Source of the DNA: a virus
Length of the DNA: 25,902 bases
Strand: one strand, 5' to 3'
Virus record (IMG/VR): IMGVR_UViG_3300030389_003573
Location: 1-25,902 of that record
Each line of letters opens with the position of its first letter. The first letter of the stretch is position 1. A program made the position numbers and the translations under genes. The notes beneath the pieces were generated by a model that saw nothing but the letters and a program-made list of their open reading frames with translations, was not told where the DNA came from and ran no database searches. Below, one piece after another: positions 15,577-21,661 of the stretch.

Positions 15577-16235
15577 AGGCCACCCATCATGGCTTTCATG
15601 CTTACAGGGTAAAGACTAACCAAAGAATCAAGAATAGCCTTAGCCATTAACCTTGTCTCTTTCTGTGCGTGTTCATCCAATCTTAACAACAAGAACTTAA
15701 CCCAGTTATGAATAGATCCAGTCATGTAGAAAGTGGTGTAAGTTGCTTGTGGTAAGACAGCCCTCGCAAGCTCTCGGGCAATACCACGTTCTAGGAGATC
15801 ATTATAAACATTCAAAGAAGACGCTATTGCATAGTCATAAATACTGCTACAATCTTGATCTTCAATAGTGCCTTCACTACATTGTAAATCAAACTTGCTT
15901 TGTCCTCTAAACTCAATAGGCTTCCAAGTTTGGATATTATCAGAAGTATAACGACGGCTAACCTCATTGTATGAAAATGTTCTATGCCTCATCACTTGAC
16001 TTCTCACGAACAAAGGAACGGTTACTCGATAAGTAACGGTCATATGTTCAAAAGGTGAAGTGTGATTATTACTTACTAGATAATTAATTAACTTCTTATC
16101 TCTTGCTGACAAAGTTTGATCTTTTGTATCTCTTAAAAAGCTAACTCTAGCCGCGTTAACCGCTGATTTATCATTCCCCATATGGTCGATCAGTTCAACG
16201 CTTCCAATGTTGTCTTGATAAATATAATTAATCAT
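15573..16235 (-). CDS. thyX: Flavin-dependent thymidylate synthase ThyX
   Basis: The 220-residue protein carries the signature RHRTFSYNEVSRRY (83-96), which fits the ThyX motif RHRxxSxNxxSxR. The enzyme makes dTMP from dUMP using methylenetetrahydrofolate, FAD and NADPH, and works as a tetramer. A second conserved region, ELARAVLP followed by TTFYMTGSIHNW and RLDEHAQKE, agrees with the C-terminal active-site part. Length is normal for the family. The start overlaps the upstream small helix-turn-helix gene by four bases. Phages carry thyX to supply thymidine for genome replication, and here it lies beside replication genes. Confidence 0.96.
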   Translation of the reverse strand: MINYIYQDNIGSVELIDHMGNDKSAVNAARVSFLRDTKDQTLSARDKKLINYLVSNNHTSPFEHMTVTYRVTVPLFVRSQVMRHRTFSYNEVSRRYTSDNIQTWKPIEFRGQSKFDLQCSEGTIEDQDCSSIYDYAIASSLNVYNDLLERGIARELARAVLPQATYTTFYMTGSIHNWVKFLLLRLDEHAQKETRLMAKAILDSLVSLYPVSMKAMMGGL

Positions 16236-16576
16236 CCTAGCTTCCTTCTGAGTGTCAGTCTGTTTTCTTCATACCAACGTTTATTCCAAGATTTTAGATA
16301 TTCTTTGTTCTTCAATCTCCATTCTCTTTGATAAGCCTTGCTTCTTTCTTTTGCCCCTTTTAAATATTCTTCACGTTCTGCTTGTGACATATTCTTCATG
16401 CATTGCTTTCTACGTCCTCCTTGTGGGTTGATCCCCTTGACCCACTTGTAAATTCTAGCCTTTGTTATTGGGTCACCATTTGTCATGGTTCGACCTTCTT
16501 CTATAAGTTGGTCTATAACTTCCTGAGTAGTCAAGCCGCTTTCTTTTAGCTCAATAGCTCTGTGAATTGTATTCAT
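16232..16576 (-). CDS. Small helix-turn-helix, basic DNA-binding-like protein
   Basis: The 114-residue protein has a helix-turn-helix-like N-terminus: a helix, then TTQEVIDQLIEEG, then ITKARIYKWVKG as a possible recognition helix. A very basic and aromatic tail follows (YQREWRLKNKEYLKSW and further), which looks suited to nucleic acid binding. It overlaps the end of the rIIA-like gene by four bases and the start of thyX by four. T4 rIIB, which follows rIIA, also begins with a helix-turn-helix, but it is much longer (about 312 residues); similarity in order is suggestive only. No catalytic motif is visible. Confidence 0.62.
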   Translation of the reverse strand: MNTIHRAIELKESGLTTQEVIDQLIEEGRTMTNGDPITKARIYKWVKGINPQGGRRKQCMKNMSQAEREEYLKGAKERSKAYQREWRLKNKEYLKSWNKRWYEENRLTLRRKLG

Positions 16577-18546
16577 GCTGGTACCTCATGAAGTACTTGG
16601 TTCTTCTTATATTCTCGAAAAAGTCTGGTCATATCCATTTCAAAGAAAGCTTGGCATCCCAACAAAGCCCAAGTTAGTCTTTCGGCTGAATAGGCTTGTG
16701 GGTCTTTCTTTAACTCAGGTAACGTTCGACCATGAAGGATGGATAAGGCGGCATACTCTTCCCAAAAAGGTTTAACGAACCATTCAATGATGTGGTTACG
16801 AGTAAAGGTTAATTGCTTCTTACTCAACCAATCTTCAGCTACGTTCACATAACCATGAAGAAGGTTATGGTCTTGATTGATGTATAGGAAGTTACCGTGA
16901 TTACCTTTAGCGCTAGGCGGTTCATAGAAAGCACCTTGCCAATGACCATCCACCAAGAACCGTTCTTCGGCATCATCATGGGTCTTCTTGATAAACCTAA
17001 TTCTTGGGGCTTCTCTTCGCTTGGCTTCGGCTACCTTTCTTGCTTTCTTCTTTGCTTCTTCGGCTTCAAGTTCTTCCTTAGTTTTTGGCTTTGACTCGGT
17101 GGGTTCACTTGGTTGACTTTCTGAAGTGGCGTTGGTTTTACCCTGTAAGCTTCCAAACAATTCACCAAGTTTAACACCAGCTAATAAGTCACCGTTCTTG
17201 TCAGAAATTAAAAGACCATTATCTCCCTTCTTAATCTTTCGGTTCTCTTTCGGGATCTTCAACCACTTTTCCATCTTTTTGACTGCCTTAGACTGATGAT
17301 CTTTGGTAAGACCTTCAAGGGCTTCTTCTTCGATTAGTTCAATGATTTCCTTTGGCATATTCTCTTGAAAGTACTTTTTCAGTTCATCAAGTGGTAGGTG
17401 TTCGGTTTGTTCGCTTGTCTCTGACTCTTTCCAAGATAGCTTTGACCGTTCTTGATTAGGGAATACACCCCGCTTTGATTCTTGAGTATAGACAGGTGGT
17501 TCAATAAGCAAGGTGATTCTCTTACCTACGTTCTTGTAATAAATACCCCAAGAGTTACGGACCGCCGCTATGGTTTGAGGTGGTAATTGTCCAAAGTCAC
17601 CATAAACTTCATTCTTATAGATGATAGACTGATTGAACTTTAATTTATTTATGGATGAATCCCCATAAAGTCCTAATGCTGCTCTCCCGCAATTCTTGAT
17701 AAAAGGTCGAATAGACCATCCTCTAAAATAAAGCGTATCTAATTCTTTTGAACCCTTATTAAGTCTATCAATTGGTGAATCAAGTTCTCGAACAACATTA
17801 CTATGTTTAGCTTTAGCCCCACGTCCTAAAGTTACTCTTGGTACTACAGGATAAGTTAAATACCTTTCGTTAAGGTAGGGATAGCCTTTGAACCTCATTT
17901 GGTCAAAAGTCTCTTCATAATTATTAAAGTCATTACCGCATAGAATGACAGCCGTACCATACTTATGATTACTCTTGGTATTGTTATCCCACCAATTCAA
18001 CCAATCAACTGAATCAATGGTAAACTTGTCATAACCACGTTCAATGACTTCTTCAAAGTCGAGTACATAATCAATGAAGGTTTCAACGTCCTCTTCGTGT
18101 GCAAAGATTGAATTCTCAGCACTGGTTAAGCCTCTAGCACCAGCTAGCCCCTTGTTCATGTGTAGCCATATCATCGACCCAAAGGGCTGATCTTTGGTTC
18201 TTGAGATAACAATTACACCGTATTGATTGAAGGGTAAAGTACTGACTTTAAGACCTACCCCAAAGTTTTGGTCTATCTGTCCCACTGTCTTCGATGAACT
18301 GTTGGTTTCATTGGTGTACTTTTCAAGGTCTTTCTTATTCATGCCTGGACCATTGTCTATAATGACAGCTCTTTTGATCCCCTGAGCTTTATAGATGGAT
18401 TTGCAGAAAGTGAACCGTATATCAGTTGCACCAGCTTCAACACTGTTTTGGTATATCTCCCTCATGTATTGTTGACTGTGCATTAAAGCACTTGCACGAA
18501 GTAAGAAGGCAGCGGGGTTAGCGTCTTTCATTGGTTTGGTTGACAT
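16573..18546 (-). CDS. GHKL-type ATPase resembling phage rIIA
   Basis: The ATG at 18546 has GGAG 8 bases upstream; an ATG at 18582 in frame has no such signal. The 657 residues begin with a clear Hsp90/MutL/histidine-kinase type ATPase fold. The N-box is REIYQNSVEAGA (Glu30, Asn34), the G1 box is DNGPGM (64-69) and the G2 box is GVGLK (96-100). Residues 120-370 look like a second domain with alternating structure. Residues 470-510 are charged coil rich in Glu and Lys (SESQPSEPTESKP and beyond). The rest is a compact C-terminal domain. T4 rIIA has the same N-terminal ATPase and a similar size; it counters exclusion systems. Here it overlaps a helix-turn-helix gene and precedes thyX. rIIA homology is a proposal from fold, size and setting. 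Confidence 0.75.
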   Translation of the reverse strand: MSTKPMKDANPAAFLLRASALMHSQQYMREIYQNSVEAGATDIRFTFCKSIYKAQGIKRAVIIDNGPGMNKKDLEKYTNETNSSSKTVGQIDQNFGVGLKVSTLPFNQYGVIVISRTKDQPFGSMIWLHMNKGLAGARGLTSAENSIFAHEEDVETFIDYVLDFEEVIERGYDKFTIDSVDWLNWWDNNTKSNHKYGTAVILCGNDFNNYEETFDQMRFKGYPYLNERYLTYPVVPRVTLGRGAKAKHSNVVRELDSPIDRLNKGSKELDTLYFRGWSIRPFIKNCGRAALGLYGDSSINKLKFNQSIIYKNEVYGDFGQLPPQTIAAVRNSWGIYYKNVGKRITLLIEPPVYTQESKRGVFPNQERSKLSWKESETSEQTEHLPLDELKKYFQENMPKEIIELIEEEALEGLTKDHQSKAVKKMEKWLKIPKENRKIKKGDNGLLISDKNGDLLAGVKLGELFGSLQGKTNATSESQPSEPTESKPKTKEELEAEEAKKKARKVAEAKRREAPRIRFIKKTHDDAEERFLVDGHWQGAFYEPPSAKGNHGNFLYINQDHNLLHGYVNVAEDWLSKKQLTFTRNHIIEWFVKPFWEEYAALSILHGRTLPELKKDPQAYSAERLTWALLGCQAFFEMDMTRLFREYKKNQVLHEVPA

Positions 18547-18610
18547 AGATACTTCTCCTTTAATGATTGTCTTATTTGTCATATTTATAGGTCTTATTTT
18601 CGTAAGGTTA

Positions 18611-18991
18611 TCAATTACCCCAAGGGTTATTTGTTTCAGGTCCTAGCAATTGGCTTGAATGTTGTTGCTCTTTTTTATTTTTAAGAACCTTGAAAGTCTT
18701 TGCTACGACTTCCCATCGTATGGCACCAATTTGATTTTGATAACTGGTTAATTTACCTTCCACATAGACTAGTGAACCCTTTTGAATTTGGTTCATTACT
18801 CGACCCGCTGAATACCCAAATACCTTTATTTTATGCCATTCTGTTTGATTGTCATACTCTCCATTAGGCTTCTTAAAACTTTCTGTGGTAGCGAGTGAGA
18901 AAACTGCAAATGGTTTATTATTCGTTTCGATCAGTTCGGGATTTTTCCCTGCGTTTCCTATCAGGGTTATTTTGTTGACGCTTGCACTCAT
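18611..18991 (-). CDS. ssb: Single-stranded DNA-binding protein
   Basis: The 126-residue product is an OB-fold SSB. It opens with MSASVNKITLIGNAGKNPEL and continues with FSLATTESF, TEWHKIKVFGYSAG and GSLVYVEGKL, the standard order of SSB strands. It coats single-stranded DNA during replication and recombination and is likely the partner of the RecT-like protein and the helicase loader. The C-terminal tail is short and ends in NNPWGN, without the acidic DDDIPF tip that bacterial SSBs use to recruit partners. The start overlaps the end of the ribbon-helix-helix gene by four bases. The gene lies in the replication operon. Confidence 0.93.
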   Translation of the reverse strand: MSASVNKITLIGNAGKNPELIETNNKPFAVFSLATTESFKKPNGEYDNQTEWHKIKVFGYSAGRVMNQIQKGSLVYVEGKLTSYQNQIGAIRWEVVAKTFKVLKNKKEQQHSSQLLGPETNNPWGN

Positions 18992-19142
18992 TTAGTTCTT
19001 TCCTCAGTTTTTGCAGTCTGGTTGCAAAGTAGTCCGCTGTCTGTGCTGAAGTAGGAAGGTGCCTCGCTTGGTCCCAAAATTCGTAATAAGTCAAGGTTGA
19101 CTTGATTTCCTGTTCTATTATTTCGATGGTTCTCGATGACAT
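18918..19142 (-). CDS. Possible overlapping small gene, 74 residues
   Basis: An ATG at 19142 opens a frame ending within ssb, in a different frame from both the regulator gene and ssb. Its sequence looks protein-like, with amphipathic helices such as TLTYYEFWDQARHLP and ATRLQKLRKELNECKRQQ, and a basic tail. There is no ribosome binding site, and the frame overlaps two better supported genes. It could be a real overlapping gene, or coding-like by chance. I hold it as doubtful. Confidence 0.25.
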   Translation of the reverse strand: MSSRTIEIIEQEIKSTLTYYEFWDQARHLPTSAQTADYFATRLQKLRKELNECKRQQNNPDRKRREKSRTDRNE

Positions 19143-19266
19143 AAGATAAACTTAAATGTATTAGTTGACTGATAGATCTATGGTTTATCTTGCCTAACCT
19201 TTGCAAGTAATCAAGGTTTTCTTTGCTTGTCCTAAATGTTTTAGGAATCATTTTATTTTCACTCAT
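18988..19266 (-). CDS. Ribbon-helix-helix (CopG-like) regulator
   Basis: The ATG at 19266 has AAGGAG a few bases upstream. The 92-residue protein starts with KTFRTSKENLDYLQRLGKIN, matching a ribbon-helix-helix: a beta strand followed by two helices (about residues 8-45), a small dimeric DNA-binding fold. The tail after residue 48 is polar and carries no recognised domain. Its start sits just after a promoter-like site with a 7-bp inverted repeat, so it may repress itself and the genes behind it, including ssb and the rIIA-like gene. It overlaps ssb by four bases at its end. Confidence 0.65.
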   Translation of the reverse strand: MSENKMIPKTFRTSKENLDYLQRLGKINHRSISQLIHLSLSYVIENHRNNRTGNQVNLDLLRILGPSEAPSYFSTDSGLLCNQTAKTEERTK

Positions 19267-19286
19267 TGTGTCTCCTTTCACTTCAA

Positions 19287-19325
19287 AGTGTACTAGACCT
19301 TAAACCGTACACTAAGCAAAGTCAA
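19287..19325 (-). promoter_or_regulatory. Promoter with overlapping operator upstream of the RHH gene
   Basis: On the minus strand TTGACT (19325-19320) is followed after 17 bases by TAAGGT (19302-19297), a passable -35/-10 pair. AGTGTAC at 19287-19293 and its exact complement GTACACT at 19307-19313 flank the -10. Small ribbon-helix-helix repressors often bind short inverted repeats over their own promoter. Pairing a good -35, correct spacing and the repeat makes this likely, but the -10 is weak. Confidence 0.5.
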
Positions 19326-19334
19326 GAAGAAACT

Positions 19335-20252
19335 TTAACCTATCCAGGCTTGTAATAGATCACTATTTTGTATTCTACGATCTTGTCCGATCATTGTAAT
19401 TGGTTCACCAAACATAGCTATAAATCTGCTTAATATAGCTTTGTTGTGATCAATAGCGGTCTTTAATTGCTGGTTTGTCAAATTGCTCGTAAGTATGACA
19501 GATAGTTTTCCTGACTTCCAACGCTCATAAATCTTTTGTACTATATCCGCCGTAGTCGATTTATACCAGTTGGTTTGATTAGCACCACCACCAACACCAC
19601 AAAACTCATCAAATAATAGTAAATCAATATCATCAAGCCAATGTTTCAAAGGGTCTTTATCTCCGCTATAAGATCGTTTTATTTGGTCAATTAATTGATT
19701 GTGTGAAATATATACAACTTTTAAGCCGCTAAATACAGCTTCTTTAGCCATGCAATAAAGCAAAGATGTTTTACCATTACCTGGGTCACCTCTTAGATAA
19801 AGTGAAGGGCTTGCTTGTATTTCTCTGTTTTTCGGTTGTTGCATCCAATCTAGCAAACCTTGAACCCTTTCTTGTTGCTTTGGTGAATCCCATTCATAAG
19901 CTTTGAAATGCATACCATAACTATCACTAGGTAGTTGAAGCTTAGTAAGTTGATTCATTTTTCTTCTTGGTATTTCACAAAACTTACAAAGTCTTGAAGT
20001 AATGATATGTCCTACTCGCTCAGGAATATAACCACCTTCACACCTTCCACATTGTGGTAATTCTTTGCATTGAAAAAAAGGAGCGTCTTTATATACCAAG
20101 TTTTCCAGCTCTAAATTAGTTGCATTGAGATGACGAAAATCTAGAAACTGTTTTTTAGTTTTTGGCTTGTTCTTTGTTTCTTGTCGTTTGAGTTCTTGAA
20201 TTTTTTTTAATCCGACCAAAGAACCTTCTAGGGCTTGTGAAAGACTTTTCAT
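19335..20252 (-). CDS. DnaC-like helicase loader ATPase with zinc-finger-like region
   Basis: The 305-residue protein has an AAA+ domain of the DnaC/IstB type: Walker A GDPGNGKT (155-162), Walker B LLLFDEF (211-217), and a later sensor-like stretch SVILTSNLT. Upstream of the ATPase a cysteine cluster (CGRC at 68-71 and CKFC at 89-92, with another Cys at 62) probably binds zinc. Such proteins load the replicative helicase at the origin. It overlaps the gene before it, a winged-helix initiator-like protein, by four bases (ATGA), an arrangement typical of phage O/P-like pairs. It is followed by a regulatory site and the RHH gene. Confidence 0.85.
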   Translation of the reverse strand: MKSLSQALEGSLVGLKKIQELKRQETKNKPKTKKQFLDFRHLNATNLELENLVYKDAPFFQCKELPQCGRCEGGYIPERVGHIITSRLCKFCEIPRRKMNQLTKLQLPSDSYGMHFKAYEWDSPKQQERVQGLLDWMQQPKNREIQASPSLYLRGDPGNGKTSLLYCMAKEAVFSGLKVVYISHNQLIDQIKRSYSGDKDPLKHWLDDIDLLLFDEFCGVGGGANQTNWYKSTTADIVQKIYERWKSGKLSVILTSNLTNQQLKTAIDHNKAILSRFIAMFGEPITMIGQDRRIQNSDLLQAWIG

Positions 20253-20782
20253 GATTCACCTACCTTATTTGCTTGTAAATCAGCTTCTACTTGTTCTCTT
20301 AATTCATTACCCCAAACCTCTCCAGGTTCTACCTCATATACATATTGTTTAATAGTTGTATATATATTGTTATTATAGTTAGTTGTTAGTGTTGTATCCT
20401 GTATAACTGCTTCTGTTGTCTCTTGTATAACAGTAGTATTATCTTCTGTATAACTAGAAATGTTATCTTTTGTATCACAGGGTGTTATATATTGAGAATC
20501 AGATTGCTCAAGGTTTTCAATGTTTAATTTCATAACTGGAGCTTTACATTTTCCACTTGTAAACCAGTCTCTAGAAATCAATTCTAGCTTCTCAAATTTC
20601 TTAATATACTTTACAAGATTGTGTCGTTTCTTACCTGTAAGTTTTGCAAGTGCTGTGTAACTTGTTCGATTAGTCCACGTCTGCCAATCGACAGTCAATA
20701 AGATAGCCATCAAAATTACTTTGTCAGAATCGGTCAAGTCAGTTCTTTTTAGTATTGCCTTTCGGGCTTCGATTTCCTTCAT
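20249..20782 (-). CDS. Replication initiator-like winged-helix protein carrying iterons
   Basis: The 177-residue protein has an N-terminal winged-helix segment (about residues 15-90; TSYTALAKLTGKKRHNLVKYIKKFEKLELI). A Thr/Asn-rich middle (about 100-145) and a helical C-terminus follow. It precedes a DnaC-like loader, so it probably acts as the origin-binding initiator, like lambda O or DnaD-type phage proteins. The middle region is encoded by the four-copy repeat array at 20390-20479, which resembles iterons. AGGAG precedes the ATG at 20782, which diverges from the plus-strand block. The exact family is not recognised. Confidence 0.68.
   Translation of the reverse strand: MKEIEARKAILKRTDLTDSDKVILMAILLTVDWQTWTNRTSYTALAKLTGKKRHNLVKYIKKFEKLELISRDWFTSGKCKAPVMKLNIENLEQSDSQYITPCDTKDNISSYTEDNTTVIQETTEAVIQDTTLTTNYNNNIYTTIKQYVYEVEPGEVWGNELREQVEADLQANKVGES
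20341..20479. repeat. Iteron array with AT-rich tract: probable origin of replication
   Basis: Four 19-bp copies read TGTTGTATCCTGTATAACT (20390-20408), TGTTGTCTCTTGTATAACA (20414-20432), TATTATCTTCTGTATAACT (20437-20455) and TGTTATCTTTTGTATCACA (20461-20479). Their starts are 24, 23 and 24 bases apart. Beside them, 20341-20389 is almost wholly A and T, suited to DNA melting, and may hold two decayed copies. The copies fall in different reading phases (VIQ in two copies, SYT in a third), so they are conserved as DNA and not as peptide. The array lies in the initiator-like gene, as in lambda O. Confidence 0.75.
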
Positions 20783-20912
20783 AGTTCTTCTCCTGTGTTG
20801 AAGGGTTAAATACTATTTATCAAATTAAAATAAACTTTACAACAAATTTATTTGACATTAATAAAAAAACAATATAACAATAGCTCACAACCTAAGACCA
20901 AAGGAGATGACA
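20783..20912. promoter_or_regulatory. Divergent promoter region between replication operon and plus-strand block
   Basis: On the plus strand TTGACA (20852-20857) is followed after 15 bases by TATAAC (20873-20878), or after 17 by TAACAA, pointing to the small helix-turn-helix gene. On the minus strand TTGTAA and TAAATA stand 17 bases apart ahead of the initiator-like gene. A short inverted repeat, TCAAAT (20820-20825) and ATTTGA (20850-20855), overlaps the plus -35. The region is very AT-rich and suits a lambda-like switch with the neighbouring helix-turn-helix protein as regulator; promoter calls are by eye. Confidence 0.55.
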
Positions 20913-21143
20913 ATGAAGGTCTATAAAAGACAGTTTTTAAAAAAACATGTCAAACTTTCTTTACTCGCAGAGAGAACAGGAATCACCCTCAGTTATTTAT
21001 CAAGAATCATAAATAATCACATCATACCAAGTGATGATCTGGCTTTCTCATTAGCTGAACATGCAAACATTCTTTCTTTCCAAAATGACTACTTCACCCC
21101 ATCCGATTTTATACCAAAGATAGCTATAAAGGTTTCTGAATAA
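20913..21143 (+). CDS. Small Cro/XRE-like helix-turn-helix regulator
   Basis: The ATG at 20913 has AAGGAG six bases upstream; an ATG at 20907 is too close to that site. The 76-residue product has a typical helix-turn-helix (LSLLAERTGITLSYLSRIIN, then a partly hydrophobic C-terminus), like Cro or small XRE-family repressors. It is divergent from the replication operon and sits by the promoter region it probably controls. Its stop shares bases with the next start (TAATG). It is likely a regulator of early gene expression or of the acidic protein gene behind it. Confidence 0.78.
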   Translation: MKVYKRQFLKKHVKLSLLAERTGITLSYLSRIINNHIIPSDDLAFSLAEHANILSFQNDYFTPSDFIPKIAIKVSE

Positions 21144-21310
21144 TGAAAGATCAATATTTTCTTTTTGGCAATGCTTACCCTGATAATGAAGACCTTGATG
21201 ATACCGAAGACACAGAAACCGAAGAAGAAGAACATGATGACCAAGACTTAAGAGACTACGAAGACCAACTTAATGATGAGCTTGACCGTGAAATAGGACG
21301 CTCATTTTAA
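21143..21310 (+). CDS. Very acidic 55-residue protein, possible DNA mimic
   Basis: This short gene begins at ATG 21143, sharing the A of the upstream stop (TAATG), and ends at TAA 21308-21310. The product has 23 Asp or Glu in 55 residues against four Lys or Arg, with a net charge near -19. An acidic core (TETEEEEHDDQDLRDYEDQ) follows a short aromatic start (YFLFGNAYP). Acidic small phage proteins often mimic DNA and block restriction or CRISPR enzymes or other DNA-binding proteins. The translational coupling to a helix-turn-helix regulator adds interest. Function is inferred from composition only; a structural or chaperone role is possible. Confidence 0.6.
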   Translation: MKDQYFLFGNAYPDNEDLDDTEDTETEEEEHDDQDLRDYEDQLNDELDREIGRSF

Positions 21311-21333
21311 AACACTTAACAAAGGACCACAAC

Positions 21334-21636
21334 ATGACACCTGACCAAAGAATTACCAATGATCTAGCTTTGATCTTTCTTGCCCTTGTCGTACTTGCGA
21401 CCAGCATAAACTATATTATTGATATAGAACTTGATGAAGCCGCCTACTGTGCGGAACGTGTAAAAACATCAATAAGCCCGTATCAAAGAAAGCTTCTTAT
21501 AGCTAGTGATACGTTCACACCTTCTTATGATGAAGTAAAAGACTGGTGTGATAATAACCCTTTAACTTGGGAAAGATCTTTAAAATCTGCAAAGTCTTTT
21601 CCTGAGTATCCTTCCACCCCTGACATGATCCAATAA
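21334..21636 (+). CDS. Small membrane protein, function unknown
   Basis: The 100-residue protein starts at ATG 21334, with AAAGGA eight bases upstream. One hydrophobic helix lies at about residues 10-31 (LALIFLALVVLATSINYII). A polar region with two Cys (Cys38, Cys72) and several aromatic residues follows and may lie outside the membrane. I recognise no family. It sits between the acidic protein and the RecT-like gene in the plus-strand early block and could act in superinfection exclusion or host takeover, which is inference only. Confidence 0.6.
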   Translation: MTPDQRITNDLALIFLALVVLATSINYIIDIELDEAAYCAERVKTSISPYQRKLLIASDTFTPSYDEVKDWCDNNPLTWERSLKSAKSFPEYPSTPDMIQ

Positions 21637-21661
21637 ACAAACACAATACAGGAGAAGTATT

